Both the position numbers and the translations under genes were made by a program. Shown here one piece after another: positions 46,101 through 61,100 of a stretch of DNA of 64,000 nucleotides; the first letter of the stretch is position 1, and every line of letters begins with the position of its first letter. The notes below the pieces were generated by a model. It ran no database searches and was not told where the DNA came from. It worked only from the letters and a program-made list of their open reading frames with translations. Location: NCBI RefSeq assembly GCF_051014445.1, contig NC_135134.1, forward strand, positions 5,423,672 to 5,487,671, read 5' to 3'. The stretch is from Colletes latitarsis (Eukaryota; Arthropoda; Insecta; Hymenoptera; Colletidae).

Positions 46101-49100
46101 TTCTTGTTGGCCCGATCCTGGGCTTTCACTGGTTTGGATCACGTAGTAATGTGGTACCACACTGAAAGAGTCAATTCAACCTGGTCCCGATAAATATTTT
46201 AGAGGATAACGCATGTTAGGTCTGCATTAGGTCTGGGATTTGCCTTGTGAGGCTCGTACTTTCGCATTTTTCACATGCTTGTTGAACAGATCCTGGGTTT
46301 TTTCTGGTTTGGGTCACGTAGTTATGTGGTACCACACTGAAACTTTTGATTAAACCTGACCTCGACCAATGTTTTAGACGATAACGCATATTAGGTCAAG
46401 GTTAGGTCTGAGATTTGCTCTCATCAGGCTCATACTATCGCATATTTCTCATACTTGATGGCCAGATTCTGGGCTTTCTCTGGTTGGGATCACATAGTAA
46501 TGTGGTTCCACACTGAAACATTCCATTAAACCTGGTTTCGATCCATATTTTAGGGGATAACGCATGTTAGGTCTGCATTAGGTCTGGGATTTGCCATCAT
46601 CAGTCTCATACTTTCGCATTCTTCACATAATTCTTGAACCGATCCTGGGCTTTTTCTGGTTTCGATCACGTAGTTATGTGGTACCACACTGAAACTTTTG
46701 ATTAAACCTGACCTCGACCAATATTTTAGACGATAACGCATGTTAGGTCAAGTTTAGGTCTGAGATTTGCTCTTATTAGGCTCATACTTTCGCATATTTC
46801 TAATTCTTTTTGGCCAGATCCTGGGCTTTTTCTGGTTTGGATCACGTAGTATTGTGGTATCACACTGAAACAGTTGATTAAACCTGGTTTCGATCAATAT
46901 TTTAGAGGCTAACACATGTTACGTCTATGTTAGGTCTGGGATTTGCACTGATCAGGCTCATACTTTCGTATATTTCTCATACTAGATGGCCACATTCTGG
47001 GCTTTTTTTTGGATTGGATCGCGTAGTAATGTGGTACCACACTGAAACAGTCCATTAAACCTGGTTTCGATCTATATTTTAGAGGATATCGCATGTTAGG
47101 TTTGCGTTAGGTCTGGGATTTGCCCTCATCTGGCTCATATATTCGAATTTTTCGCATACTTGTTCGCCAGAACCCGAGCTTTTTCTTGTTTGGATCACGT
47201 TGTAATGCGGTACCACACTGAAACAGTCCATTAAACCTGGTTTCGATCAATATTTTAGAGGATAGCACATGTTAGGGCAGCGTTAGGTCTGGGATTTGCC
47301 CCCACCAGGGTCATAATTTCGCATATTTCTCATACTTGTTGGCCAGATCCTTGGCGTTTTCTGGGTTGGATCACGTAGTTATGTGGTACCACACTGAAAC
47401 TTTTGATTAAACCTGACCTCGACCAACAGTTTAGACGATAACGCATGTCAGGTCAAGGTTAGGTCTGGGATTAGCTCTCATCAGGCTCATACTTTCGCAT
47501 ATTTCTCATTCTTGTTGGCCAGATCCTGGGCATTCACTGGTTTGCACCACGGAGTAATGTTGTACCACACTGAAACAGTTGATTAAACCTGGTTTCGATC
47601 AATATTTTAGAGGCTAACACATGTTAGGTCTATGTTAGGTCTGGGATTTGCACTGATCAGGCTCATACTTTCGTATATTTCTCATACTAGATGGCCAGAT
47701 TCTGGGCTTTTTTTTGGATTGGATCGCGTTGTAATGTGGTACCACACTGAAACAGTCCATTAAACCTGGTTTCGATCTATATTTTAGAGGATATCGCATG
47801 TTAGGTTTGCGTTAGGTCTGGGATTTGCCCTCATCTGGCTCATATATTCGAATTTTTCGCATACTTGTTCGCCAGAACCCGAGCTTTTTCTTGTTTGGAT
47901 CACGTTGTAATGCGGTACCACACTGAAACAGTCCATTAAACCTGGTTTCGATCAATATTTTAGAGGATAGCACATGTTAGGTCAGCGTTAGGTCTGGGAT
48001 TTGCCCCCACCAGGGTCATAATTTCGCATTTTTCACATACTTGTTGAACAGATCCCTGGCTTTTTCTGGTTAAGATCACGTAGCAATGTGGTACAACACT
48101 GAAACAATCCATTCAACCTGGTTTCGATCAATATTTTTGAGGGTAACGCATGTTAGGTCTAGGTTAGCCCTGGGATTTTCCCTCATCAGACACATACTTT
48201 CGCATTCTTCACATACTTGTTGAACGGATCCTGGGTTTCTTCAGGTTTGGATCACGTAGTCATGTGGTGCCACAATGAAAAAGTCCATTAAACCTGGTTT
48301 CGATGAATATTTTAGAGAATAACTCTTGTTAGGTCTAGGTTAGGTCTGGGATTTGCTCTCATCAGGCACCTACTTTCGCATATTTCGCATACTTGATGGC
48401 CAGATTCTGGGCTTTTTCTGGATGGGATCACATAGTAATGTGGTTCCACACTGAAACAGTCAATTGAACCTGGTTTCGATCAATGTTTTAGAGGATATCG
48501 CATGTTAGGTCTGGGTTAGGTCTGGGATTTGCCCTCATCTGGCTCAAACTTTCGTATAATTCTCATTCTTGTTGGCCAGATCCTGGGATTTCACTGGATT
48601 CCACCACGTAATAATGTGGTACCACACTGAAACTGTTGATTAAACCTAGTTTCGATCAACATTTTAGAGGATAGCGCATGTTTGGTCTAGGTTAGGTCTG
48701 CGATTTGCCCTCATCGGGGTCATACTTTCGTATATTTCTCATACTAGATGGCCAGATTCTGGGCTTTTTTTTGGATTGGATCGCGTTGTAATGTGGTACC
48801 ACACTGAAACAGTCCATTAAACCTGGTTTCGATCTATATTTTAGAGGATATCGCATGTTAGGTTTGCGTTAGGTCTGGGATTTGCTCTCATCTGGCTCAT
48901 ATATTCGAATTTTTCGCATACTTGTTCGCCAGAACCCGAGCTTTTTCTTGTTTGGATCACGTTGTAATGCGGTACCACACTGAAACAGTCCATTAAACCT
49001 GGTTTCGATCAATATTTTAGAGGATAGCACATGTTAGGTCAGCGTTAGGTCTGGGATTTGCCCCCACCAGGGTCATAATTTCGCATTTTTCACATACTTG

Positions 49101-52100
49101 TTGAACAGATCCCTGGCTTTTTCTGGTTAAGATCACGTAGCAATGTGGTACAACACTGAAACAATCCATTCAACCTGGTTTCGATCAATAATTTTGAGCG
49201 TAACGCATGTTATGGCTTGGTTAGGCCTGGGATTTTCCCTCATCAGACCCATACTTTCGCATTCTTCACATACATGTTGAACGGATACTGGGTTTTTTCT
49301 GGTTTGGATCACGTAGTAATGTGGTACCACACTAAAACAGTCGATTAAACCTGGTTTCCATCGAAATTTTAGAGAATAACTCATATTAGGTCTAGGTTAG
49401 GTCTGGGATTTGCTCTCATCAGGCTCGTATTTTCGTATATTTCTCATACTTGATGGCCAGATCCAGGGCTATTTCTGGATTGGATCACGTACTAATGTGC
49501 TACCCCAGTGAAACAGTCCATTAAACCTGGTTTCGATCAATATTTTGGAGGATAACGCAAGTTATGTCTGGGGTAGGTCTGGGATTTGCCCCCGTCAGGC
49601 TCATACTTTCGCATTCTTCACATACTTGCTGTACAGATCCCGGGTTTTTTTCTGGTTTGGATCACGTAGTAATGTGGTACCACACTGAAACAGTCGATTA
49701 AACATGGTTTCGATCAATATTTTTGAGGGTAACGCATGTTAGGTCTAGGTTAGCCCTGGGATTTTCCCTCATCAGACACATACTTTCGCATTCTTCACAT
49801 ACTTGTTGAACGGATCCTGGGTTTCTTCAGGTTTGGATCACGTAGTCATGTGGTACCACAATGAAAAAGTCCATTAAACCTGGTTTCGATGAATATTTTA
49901 GAGAATAACTCTTGTTAGGTCTAGGTTAGGTCTGGGATTTGCTCTTATCAGGCTCGTACTTTTGCATATTTCTCATACTTGATGGCCAGATTCTGGGCTT
50001 TTTCTGGTTTGGATCCCGTAGTAATGTGGTACCACACTGAAACAGTCCATTAAACCTGGTTTCGATGAATATTTCAGAGGATAACGCATGTTAGGTCTGG
50101 ATTAGGTCTGGGATTTGCACTGATCAGGCACCTACTTTCGCATATTTCGCATACTTGATGGCCAGATTCTGGGCTTTTTCTGGATGGGATCACATAGTAA
50201 TGTGGTTCCACACTGAAACAGTCAATTGCACCTGGTTTCGATCAATGTTTTAGAGGATATCGCATGTTAGGTCTGGGTTAGGTCTGGGATTTGCCCTCAT
50301 CTGGCTCAAACTTTCGTATAATTCTCATTCTTGTTGGCCAGATCCTGGGATTTCACTGGATTCCACCACGTAATAATGTGGTACCACACTGAAACAGTCG
50401 ATTAAACCTAGTTTCGATCAACATTTTAGAGGATAGCGCATGTTTGGTCTAGGTTAGGTCTGGGATTTGCCCTCATCGGGGTCATACTTTCGCAGTTTTA
50501 GCACACATGTTGACCTGATTGAGAGTTTCTTTCAGGTTTGGATCACGTTGAAATGTGGTACCACACTGAAACAGTCAATTAAACCTGGTTTCGATCAATA
50601 TTTTAGAGGAAATCGCATGTTAGGTCTTGGTTAGGCCCTGGAATTTTCCCTCATCAGACACATACTTTCGCATTCTTCACATACTTGTTGACCAGATCCT
50701 GGGCTTTTTCTGGTTTGGATCACGTGGTATTGTGGTATCACACTGAAACAGTCGATTAAACCTGGTTTCGATCTATATTTTAGAGGATAACGCAAGTTAG
50801 GTCTGGGATAGGTCTGGGATTTGCCCCCATGAGGCTCATACTTTCGCATATTTCTCATACTCGATGGCCAGATTCTGGGCTTTTTTTGGTTTGGATCACG
50901 TAGTAATGTGGTACCACGCTGAGACAGTCAATTAATCCTGGTTTCGTTCAATATTTTAGTGGATAACGCAAGTTAGGTCTGGGATAGGTCTGGGATTTGC
51001 CCCCATGAGGCTCATACTTTCGCATATTTCTCATGCTTGTTGCCCAGATCCTTGGGGTTTTCTGGGTTGGATCACGTAGTTATGTGGAACCACACTGAAA
51101 CTTTTGATTAAACCTGATCTCGACCAATATTTTAGACGATAACGCATGTTAGGTCAAGGTTAGGTCTGTGATTTGCTCTCATCAGGCTCATACTTTGGCA
51201 TATTTCTCATTCCAGTTGGCCAGATCCTGGGCTTTCACTGGTATGGATCACGTGGTAATGTGGTACCACACTGAAACAGTCAATTCAACCTGGTCTCGAT
51301 AAATATTTTAGAGGATAACGCGTGTTAGGTCTGGGTTAGGTGTTTGGTTTGCCCTTATGAGGCTCATACTTTCGCATATTTCTCATACTTGTAGGCCAGA
51401 TGCTGGGCTTTTTCCGGTTTGGATCACGTAGTATTGTGGGACCACACTGAGACAGTCGATTAAACCTGGTTTCGATCAATATCTTAGAGGATAACACATA
51501 TTAGGTCAGTGTTAGGTCTGGGCTTTTTCTTTCATCAGGGTCATACTTTCGCAGTTTTAACATACATGTTGACCTGATCGGGGGTTTTTTCTGGTTTGGA
51601 TCAAGTAGTAATGTGGTACCACACTGAAACAGTCAATTCAACCCGGTTTCGATCAATATTTTCGATGATAACGCATGTTAGGTCTAGGTTAGGTCTGGGA
51701 TTTGCACTGATCAGGCACCTACTTTCGCATATTTCGCATACTTGATGGCCAGATCCTGGGCTTTTTCTGGGTTGGATCACATAGTTATGTGGTACCACAC
51801 TGAAACTTTTGATTAAACCTGACCTCGACCAATATTTTAGACGATAACGCATGTTAGGTCAAGGTTAGGTCTGTGATTTGCTCTCATCAGGCTCATACTT
51901 TCGCATATTTCTCATTCTTGTTGGCCCGATCCTGGGCTATCACTGGTTTGGATCACGTAGTAATGTGGTACCACACTGAAAGAGTCAATTCAACCTGGAC
52001 TCGATAAATATTTTAGAGGACAGCGGATGTTAGGTATGGCATAGGTCTGGGATTTGCCTTGTGAGGCTCGTACGTTCGCATTTTTCACATACTTGTTGAA

Positions 52101-55100
52101 CAGATCCTGGGTTTTTTCTGGTTTGGATCACGTAGTTATGTGGTACCACACTGCAACTTTTGATTAAACCTGACCTCGACCAATGTTTTAGACGATAACG
52201 CATATTAGGTCAAGGTTAGGTCTGAGAGTTGCTCTTATCAGGCTCATACTTTCGCATATTTCTCATACTTGATGGCCAGATTCTGGGCTTTCCCTGGTTG
52301 GGATCACATAGTAATGTGGTTCCACACTGAAACATTCCATTAAACCTGGTTTCGATCCATATTTTAGAGGATAACGCATGTTAGGTCTAGGTTAGGTCCG
52401 TGGTTTTGCCATCATCAGGCTCATACTTTCGCATACTTCTCAATCTTGTTGGCGAGATCCTGGGATTCCCCTGGTTTGGATTACGTAGTAATGTGGTACC
52501 ACACTGAAACAGTCAATTCAACCTGGTTTCGGTCAATATTTTAGAGGATAACGCATGTTAGGTCTGGGTTAGGTCTGGGATGTGCCCTCATCTGTCTCAT
52601 ACTTTCGCATTCTTCACATAATTCTTGAACAGATCCTGGGCTATATCTGGGTTGGATCACATAGTTATGTGGTACCACACTGAAACATTTGATTAAACCT
52701 GACCTCGACCAATATTTTAGACCATAACGCATGTTAGGTCAAGGTTAGGTCTGGGATTTGCTCTCATCAGGCTCATACTTTCGCATATTTCTCATTCTTG
52801 TTGGCCCGATCCTGGGCTTTCACTGGTTCGGATCACGTAGTGATGTGGTGCCACACTGTAACAGTCAATTCGACCTGGTCTCGATAAATATTTTACAGCA
52901 TAACGCATGTTAGGTCTGGGTTAGGTGTGTGATTTGCCCTTATGAGGCTCATACTTTCGCATATTTCTCATACTTGTAGGCCAGATCCTGGGCTTTTTCT
53001 GGACTGGATCACGTAGTAATGTGGGGCCACACTGAAACAGTCCATTAGACCTGGTTTCGATCAATATTTTAGAGGATAACACATGTTAAGTCAGTGTTAG
53101 GTCTGGGGTTTTGCTTTCATCAGGGACATACTTTCGCAGTTTTAACATACATGTTGACCTGATCGAGGGTTTTTTCTGGTTTGGATCACGTAGAAATGTG
53201 GTACCACACTGAAACAGTCAATTTAACCTTGTTTCGATCAATATTTTAGAGGATAACGCAAGTTAGGTCTGGGATAGGTCTGGGATTTGGCCTCATGAGG
53301 CTCATACTTTCGCATATTTCTCATTCTTGTTGGCCAGATCCAGGGCTTTTTCTGGGTTGGATCACGTAGTTATGTGGTACCATACTGAAACTTTTGATTA
53401 AACCTGACCTCGACCAATATTTTAGACGATATCGCATGTTAGGTCAAGGTTATGTCTGGGATTTGCTCTCATCAGGCTCATACCTTGGCATATTTCTCAT
53501 TCATGTTGGCCAGATCCTGGGCTTTCACTGGTTTGGTTCACGTAGTAATCTGGTACCACACTGAAACAGTCAATTCAACCTGGTCTCGATAAATATTATA
53601 GAGGATAACGCATGTTAGGTCTGGATTAGATCTGGGATTTGCCCTCATCAGTCTCATACTTTCGCATTCTCCACATACTTCTTGAACAGATCCAGGGCTT
53701 TCACTGGTTTGGATCACGTGGTAATGTGGTACCACACTGAAACAGGCAATTCAGCCTGGTCTCGATAAATAATTTACAGGATAACGCATGTAAGGTCTGG
53801 GTTTGGTCTGTGATTTGCCCTCATGAGGCTCATACTTTCGCATTTTTCACATACTTCTCGAACAGATCCTGGTTTTTTTCTGGTTTGGATCTCATAGTAA
53901 CGTGGTACCACACAGAAGCAGTCGATTAAACCAGGTTTCGATCAATATTTTAGATGATAACGCATGTTAGGTCTAGGTTAGGCCTGGGATTTGCCATCAT
54001 CAGGGTCACACTTTCGCAGTTTTAACATACATGTTGACGTGATCGAGGGTTTTTTCTGGTTTGGATCACGTTGTAATGTGGTACCACACTGAAACAGTCA
54101 ATTAAACCTGGTTTCGATCAATATTTTAGAGGATAACGCAAGTTATGTCTGCGTTAGGTCTGGGATTTGCCCTCATCTGGCCCATATATTCGAATTTTTC
54201 ACATACTTGTTGAACAGATCCAGGGTTTTTTCTGGTTTGGATCACGTAGTTATGTGGCACCACACTGAAACTTTTGATTATACCTGGTTTCGATCAATAT
54301 TTTAGACGATAACACATGTTAGGTCAGTGTTAGGTCTGGGGTTTTGCTTTCATCAGGGTCATACTTTCGCAGTTTTAACATACATGTTGACCTGATCGAG
54401 GGTTTCTATCTGGTTTGGATCACATAGTAATGTGGTTCCACACTGAAACAGTCAATTGATCCTGGTTTCGATCAATGTTTTAGAGGATATCGCATGTTAG
54501 GTCTGCATTAGGTCTGGGATTTGCGCTCATCTGGCTCATATATTCGAATTGTTTGCATACTTGTTCGCCAGAGCCTGAGCTTTTTCTTGTTTGGATAACG
54601 TTGTAATGCGGTACCACACTGAAACAGTCAATTAAACCTGGTTTCGATTAATATTTTAGAGGAAATCGCATGGTAGGTCTTGGTTAGGCCTTGGATTTGC
54701 CCTCATCAGAGTCATACTTTCGCATATTTCTCATACTTGATGGCCAGATTCTGGGCTTTTTCTGGTTGGGATCACATAGTAATGTGGTTCCACACTGAAA
54801 CAGTCAATTGAACCTGGTTTCGATCAAATGTTTTAGAGGATATCGCATGTTAGGTCTGGGGTAGGTCTGGGATTTGCCCTCATTTGGCTCAAACTTTCGT
54901 ATAATTCTCATTCTTGTTGGCCAGATCCTGGGTTTTCACTGGTTTGCACCACGTAGTAATGTGGTACCACACTGTAACAGTCGATTAAACCTGGTTTCGA
55001 TCAATGTTTTAGAGGATATCGCATGTTAGGTCTGCATTAGGTCTGGGATATGCCCTCATCTGGCTCATATATTCGAATTTTTCGCATACTTGTTCGCCAG

Positions 55101-58100
55101 AGCCTGAGCTTTTTCTTGTTTGGATAACGTTGTAATGTGATACCACACTGAAACAGTCGATTAGACCTGGTTTCGAACAATATTTTAGAGGATAACACAT
55201 GTTAGGTCTATGTTAGGTCTGGGATTTGCACTGATCAGGCTCATACTTTCGCGTATTTCTCATACTTGTTGGCCAGATCCTTGGCTTTCACTGGTTTGCA
55301 CCACGTAGTAATGTGGTACCACACTGAAACAGTCGATTAAACCTGGTTTCGATCAATATTTTAGAGGGTAACGCATGTTATGTCTAGGTTAGGCCTGGGA
55401 TTTGCCCTCATCAGACACATACCTTCGCATTCTCCACATACTTGTTGAACCGATCCTGGGTTTTTTCTGGTTTGGATCACGTAGTAATGTGGTACCACAC
55501 TGAAACAGTCCATTAAACCTGGTTTCGATCAATATTTTAGAGGATAACGCAAGTTATGTCTGGGATAGGTCTGGGATTTGCCCTCGTCAGGCTCATTCTT
55601 TCGCATTCTGCACATACTTTTTGTACAGATCCTGTGCTTTTTTCTGGTTTGGATCACGTAGTAATGTGGTATCACACTGAAACATTCAATTAAACCTGGA
55701 CTTGATAAATATTTTAGAGGATAACGCATGTTAGGTCTGGGTTAGGTCTAGGATTTGCCCTAATCTGGCTCATAATTTCTCATATTTCTCATACTTGATG
55801 GCTAGATCCTCGGCTTTTTCTGGATTGGATCACGTAGTAATGTGGTACAACACTAAAACAGTCGATTAAGACAGGTTTCGATCAATATTTTAGATGATAA
55901 CGCAAGTTATGTCAGGGATAAGTCTGGGATTTGCCCTCGTCAGGCTCATACTTTCGCATTCTCCACATACTTGTTGAACCGATCCTGGGTTTTTTCTGGT
56001 TTGGATCACGTAGTAATGTGGTACCATACTGAAACAGTCCATTAAACCTGCTTTCGATGAATATTTTAGAGAATATCTCATGTTAGGTCTAGGTTTGGTC
56101 TGGGATTTGCTCTCATCAGGCTCGTACTTTCGCATATTTCTCATACTTGATGGCCAGATTCTGGGCTTTTTCTGGTTTGGATCCAGTAGTAATGTGGTAC
56201 CACAATGAAACAGTACATTAAACCTGGTTTCGATGAATATTTCCGAGGATAACGCATGTTATGTCTAGGTTAGGCCTGGGATTTGCCCTCATCAGACACA
56301 TACCTTCGCATTCTCCACATATTTGATGAACCGATCCTGGGTTTTTTCTGGTTTGGATCACGTAGTAATGTTGTACCACACAGAAACAGTGAATTAAAGC
56401 CGGTTTCGATCAATATTTTAGTGGATATCGCATGTTAGGTCTAGGTTAGTCCTGGGATTTGCCCTCATCAGACACATACCTTCGCATTCTCCACATACTT
56501 GTTGAACCGATCCTGTGTTTTTTCTGGTTTGGATCACGTAGAAATGTGGTACCACACTGAAACAGTCCATTAAACCGGGTTTCCATCAATATTTTAGAGT
56601 ACAACGCAAGTTATGTCTGGGATAGTTCTCGGATTTGCTCTCATCAGGCTCATACTTTCGCATATTTCTCATACTTGATGGCTAGATCCTGGGCTTTTTC
56701 TGGATTGGATCACGTAGTAATGTGGTACCACACTGAAACAGTCAATTAAACCGGGTTTCCATCAATATTTTAGAGGACAACGCAAGTTATGTCTGGGATA
56801 GGTCTGGGATTTGCCCTCGTCATGCTCATACTTTCGCATTCTCCACATAATTGTTGTAAAGATCCTGGGTTTTTTTCTGGTTTGGATCACGTAGTAATGT
56901 GGTACCACACTAAAACAGTCGATTAAACCTGGTTTCGATCAATATTTTTGAGGGTAACGCATGTTAGGTCTAGGTTAGGCCTGGGATTTCCCCTCATCAG
57001 ACACATACTTTCGCATTCTTCACATACGTGTTGAACGGATCCTGGGTTTTTTCTGGTTTGGATCACGTAGTAACGTGGTACCACACAGAAACAGTCGATT
57101 AAACCTGGTCTTGATAAATATTTTAGAGGATAACGCATGTTAGGTCTGGGTTAGGTGTAGGATTTGCCCTAATCAGGCTCATAATTTCGCATATTTCTGA
57201 TACTTCATGGCTAGTTCCTGGGCTTTTTCTGGATTGGATCTCGTAGTAATGTGGTACCACACTGAAACAGTAAATTAAACCTGGTTTCGATCAATATTTT
57301 ACACGATAACGCAAGTTAGGTCTGGGATAGGTCCGAGATTTGCCCCATCAGGGTCATATTTTCGCACTTTTCACATACTTGTTGAACAGATCCCTGGCTT
57401 TTTCTGGTTAGGATCACGTAGCAATGTGGTACCACACTGAAACAGTCCATTAAACCTGGTTTCGATCAATATTTTAGAGGATAACTCAAGTTCGGTCTGG
57501 GATAGGTCCGGGTTTTGCCCCCATCGTGGTCGTGGTTTCGCGTTTTTCACATATTTGTTGAACAGATTCTGGGTTTTTTCTGGTTTGGATCACGTGGTAA
57601 TGTGGTACCACACTGAAACAGTCCATTAACCCTGGTTTCGATCAATATTTTAGAGAATAACGTATGTTAGGTCTAGGTTAGGTCTGGGATTTGCTCTCAT
57701 CAGGCTCGTATATTCGTATATTTCTCATACTTGATGGCCAGATCCTGGGCTTTTTCTGGGCTGTATCACGTAGTAATGTGGTACCACACTGAAACAGTCC
57801 ATTAAACCTGGTTTCGATCAATATTTTAGAGGATAACGCAAGTTATGTCTGGGATAGGTCTGGGATTTGCCCTCGTCAGGCTCATACTTTCGCATTCTTC
57901 ACATACTTGTTGAACCGATCCTGGGTTTTTTCTGGTTTGGATCACGTAGTAATGTGGTACCATACTGAAACAGTCCATTAAACCTGGTTTCGATCAATAT
58001 TTTAGAGAATAACGCATGTTAGGTCTTGGTTAGGTCTGGGATTTGCTCTCATCAGGCTCGCGCTTTCGCATATTTCTCATACTTGATGGCCAGATTCTGT

Positions 58101-61100
58101 GCTTTTTCCGGTTTGGATCACGCAGTCATGTGGTACCACACTGAAAAAGTCCATTAAACCTGGTTTCGATGAATATTTTAGAGAATAACTCATGTTAGGT
58201 CTGGGTTAGGTCTCGGATTTGCCCTCAGCAGGCTCATACTTTCGCATATTTCTCATACTTGATGGCTAGATCCTGGGCTTTTTCTGGATCGGATCACGTA
58301 GTAGTGTAGTACCACACTGATACAGTCCATTAAACCTGGTTTCGGTCAATATTTTAGAGGATAACGCAAGTTATGTCTGGGAGAGGTCTGGGATTTGCCC
58401 TCGTCAGGCTCGTATTTTCGTATATTTCTCATAATTGATGGCCAGATCCTGGGCTTTTTCTGGATTGGATCACGTAGTAATGTGGTACCACACGCAAACA
58501 GTCCATTAAACCTGGTTTCCATCAATATTTTAGATAATAACGCATGTTAGGTCTTGGTTAGGTCTGGGGTTTGCTCCCATCAGGCTCATACTTTCGCATA
58601 TTTCTCATACTTGATGGCTAGATCCTGGGCTTTTTCTGGTTTGTATCACGTAGTAATGTGGTACCACACTGAAACAGTCAATTAAACCTGGTTTCCATGA
58701 ATATTTTAGAGGACAACGCAAGTTATGTCTGGGATAGTTCTGGGATTTGCCCTCACCAGGGTCATACTTTCGCATTCTCCACAAACTTGTTGTACAGATC
58801 CTGGGTTTTTTTCTGGTTTGGATCACGTAGTAAAGTCGTACCACACAGAAACAGTGAACTAAACCTGGTTTCGATCAATATTTTAGAGGATAACGCATGT
58901 TAGGTCTAGGTTAGTCCTGGGATTTGCCCTCATCAGGCACATACCTTCGCATTCTCCACATACTTGTTGAACCGATCCTGTGTTTTTTCTGGTTTGTATC
59001 ACGTGGAAATGTGGTACCACACTGAAACAGTCCATTAAACCGGGTTTCCATCAATATTTTAGTGGACAACTCAAGTTATGTCTGGGATAGTTCTCGGATT
59101 TGCTCTCATCAGGCTCATACTTTCGCATATTTCTCATACTTGATGGCTAGATCCTGGGCTTTTTCTGGATTGGATCACGTAGTAATGTGGTACCACACTG
59201 AAACAGTCAATTAAACCGGGTTTCCATCAATACTTTAGAGGACAACGCAAGTTATGTCTGGGATAGGTCTGGGATTTGCCCTCGTCAGGGTCATACTTTC
59301 GCATTTTTCACATACTTGATGGCTAGATCCTGGGTTTTTCTGGTTTGGATCACGTAGTAATGTGGTACCACACTGAAAGAGTCCATTAAAGCTAGTTTCG
59401 ATCAATACTTTAGAGGATAACGCATGTTAGGTCTAGGTTAGGCCTGGGATTTGCCCTCATCAGGGTCATACTTTCGCGTTTCTCACATACTTGCTGAACA
59501 GATCCCTGGCTTATTCTGGTTTGGATCATGTACTAATGTCGTACCACACTGAAACATTCCATTAAACCTGGTTTGGATCATTATTTTAGATGATAACGCA
59601 AGTTATGTCAGGGATAAGTCTGGGATTTGCCCTCGTCAGGCTCATACTTTCGCATTCTTCACATACTTGTTGTACAGATCCTGGGGTTTTTTCTGGTTTG
59701 GATCACGTAGTAATGTGGTACCACACTGAAACAGTCGATTAAACCTGGTTTCGATCAATATTTTTGAGGATAACGCAAGTTATGTCTGGGATAGGTCTGG
59801 GATATGCCCTCGTCAGGCTCATACTTTCGCATTCTTCACATACTTGTTGTAAAGATCCTGGGTTTTTTTCTGGTTTGGGTCACGTAGTAATGTGGTACCA
59901 CACTGAAACAGTCGATTAAACCTGGTTTCGATCAATATTTTTGAGGGTAACGCATGTTATGTCTAGGTTAGGCCCGGGATTTGCCCTCATCAGACACATA
60001 CCTTCGCATTCTCCACATACTTGTTGAACCGATCCTGGGTTTTTTCTGGTTTGGATCACGTAGTAATGTGGTACCACACTGAAACAGTCGATTAAACCTG
60101 GTCTTGATAAATATTTTAGAGGATAACGCATGTTAGGTCTGGGTTAGGTGTAGGATTTGCCCTAATCAGGCTCATAATTTCGCATATTTCTGATACTTCA
60201 TGGCTAGTTCCTGGGCTTTTTCTGGATTGGATCTCGTAGTAATGTGGTACCACACTGAAACAGTAAATTAAACCTGGTTTCGATCAATATTTTAGAGGAT
60301 AACGCAAGTTAGGTCTGGGGTAGGTCCGGGATTTGCCCTCATCTGGGTCATACTTTCGCGTTTCTCACATACTTGCTGAACAGATCCCTGGCTTATTCTG
60401 GTTTGGATCACGTAGTAATGTGGTACAACACTGAAACAGTCGATTAAGACAGGTTTCGATCAATATTTTAGATGATAACGCAAGTTATGTCAGGGATAAG
60501 TCTAGGATTTGCCCTCGTCAGGCTCATACTTTCGCATTCTTCACATACTTGTTGTACAGATCCTGAGTTTTTTTCTGGTTTGGATCACGTAGTAATGTGG
60601 TACCTCACTGAAACAGTCGATTAAACCTGGACTTGATAAATATTTTAGAGGATAACGCATGTTAGGTCTGGGTTAGGTCTGGGATTTGCTCTCATCAGGC
60701 TCGTATATTCGTATATTTCTCATACTTGATGGCCAGATCCTGGGCTTTTTCTGGGCTGTATCACGTAGTACTGTGGTACCACACTGAAACAGTCCATTAA
60801 ACCTGGTTTCGATCAATATTTTAGAGGATAACGCAAGTTATGTCTGGGATAGGTCAGGGATTTGCCCTCGTCTGGCTCATACTTTCGCATTCTTCACATA
60901 CTTTTTGTACAGATCCTGGGTTTTTTTCTGGTTTGGATCACGTAGTAATGTGGTACCACACTGAAACATTCAATTAAACCTGGCCTTGATAAATATTTTA
61001 GAGGATAACGCATGTTAGGTCTGGGTTAGGTCTAGGATTTGCCCTAATCTGGCTCATAATTTCTCATATTCCTCATACTTCATGGCTAGATCCTGGGCTT

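Noticed and set aside
58697..58903. 68-codon plus-strand frame in the satellite
   Set aside because: It spans ordinary monomer sequence and is open by chance where a few substitutions removed stops.
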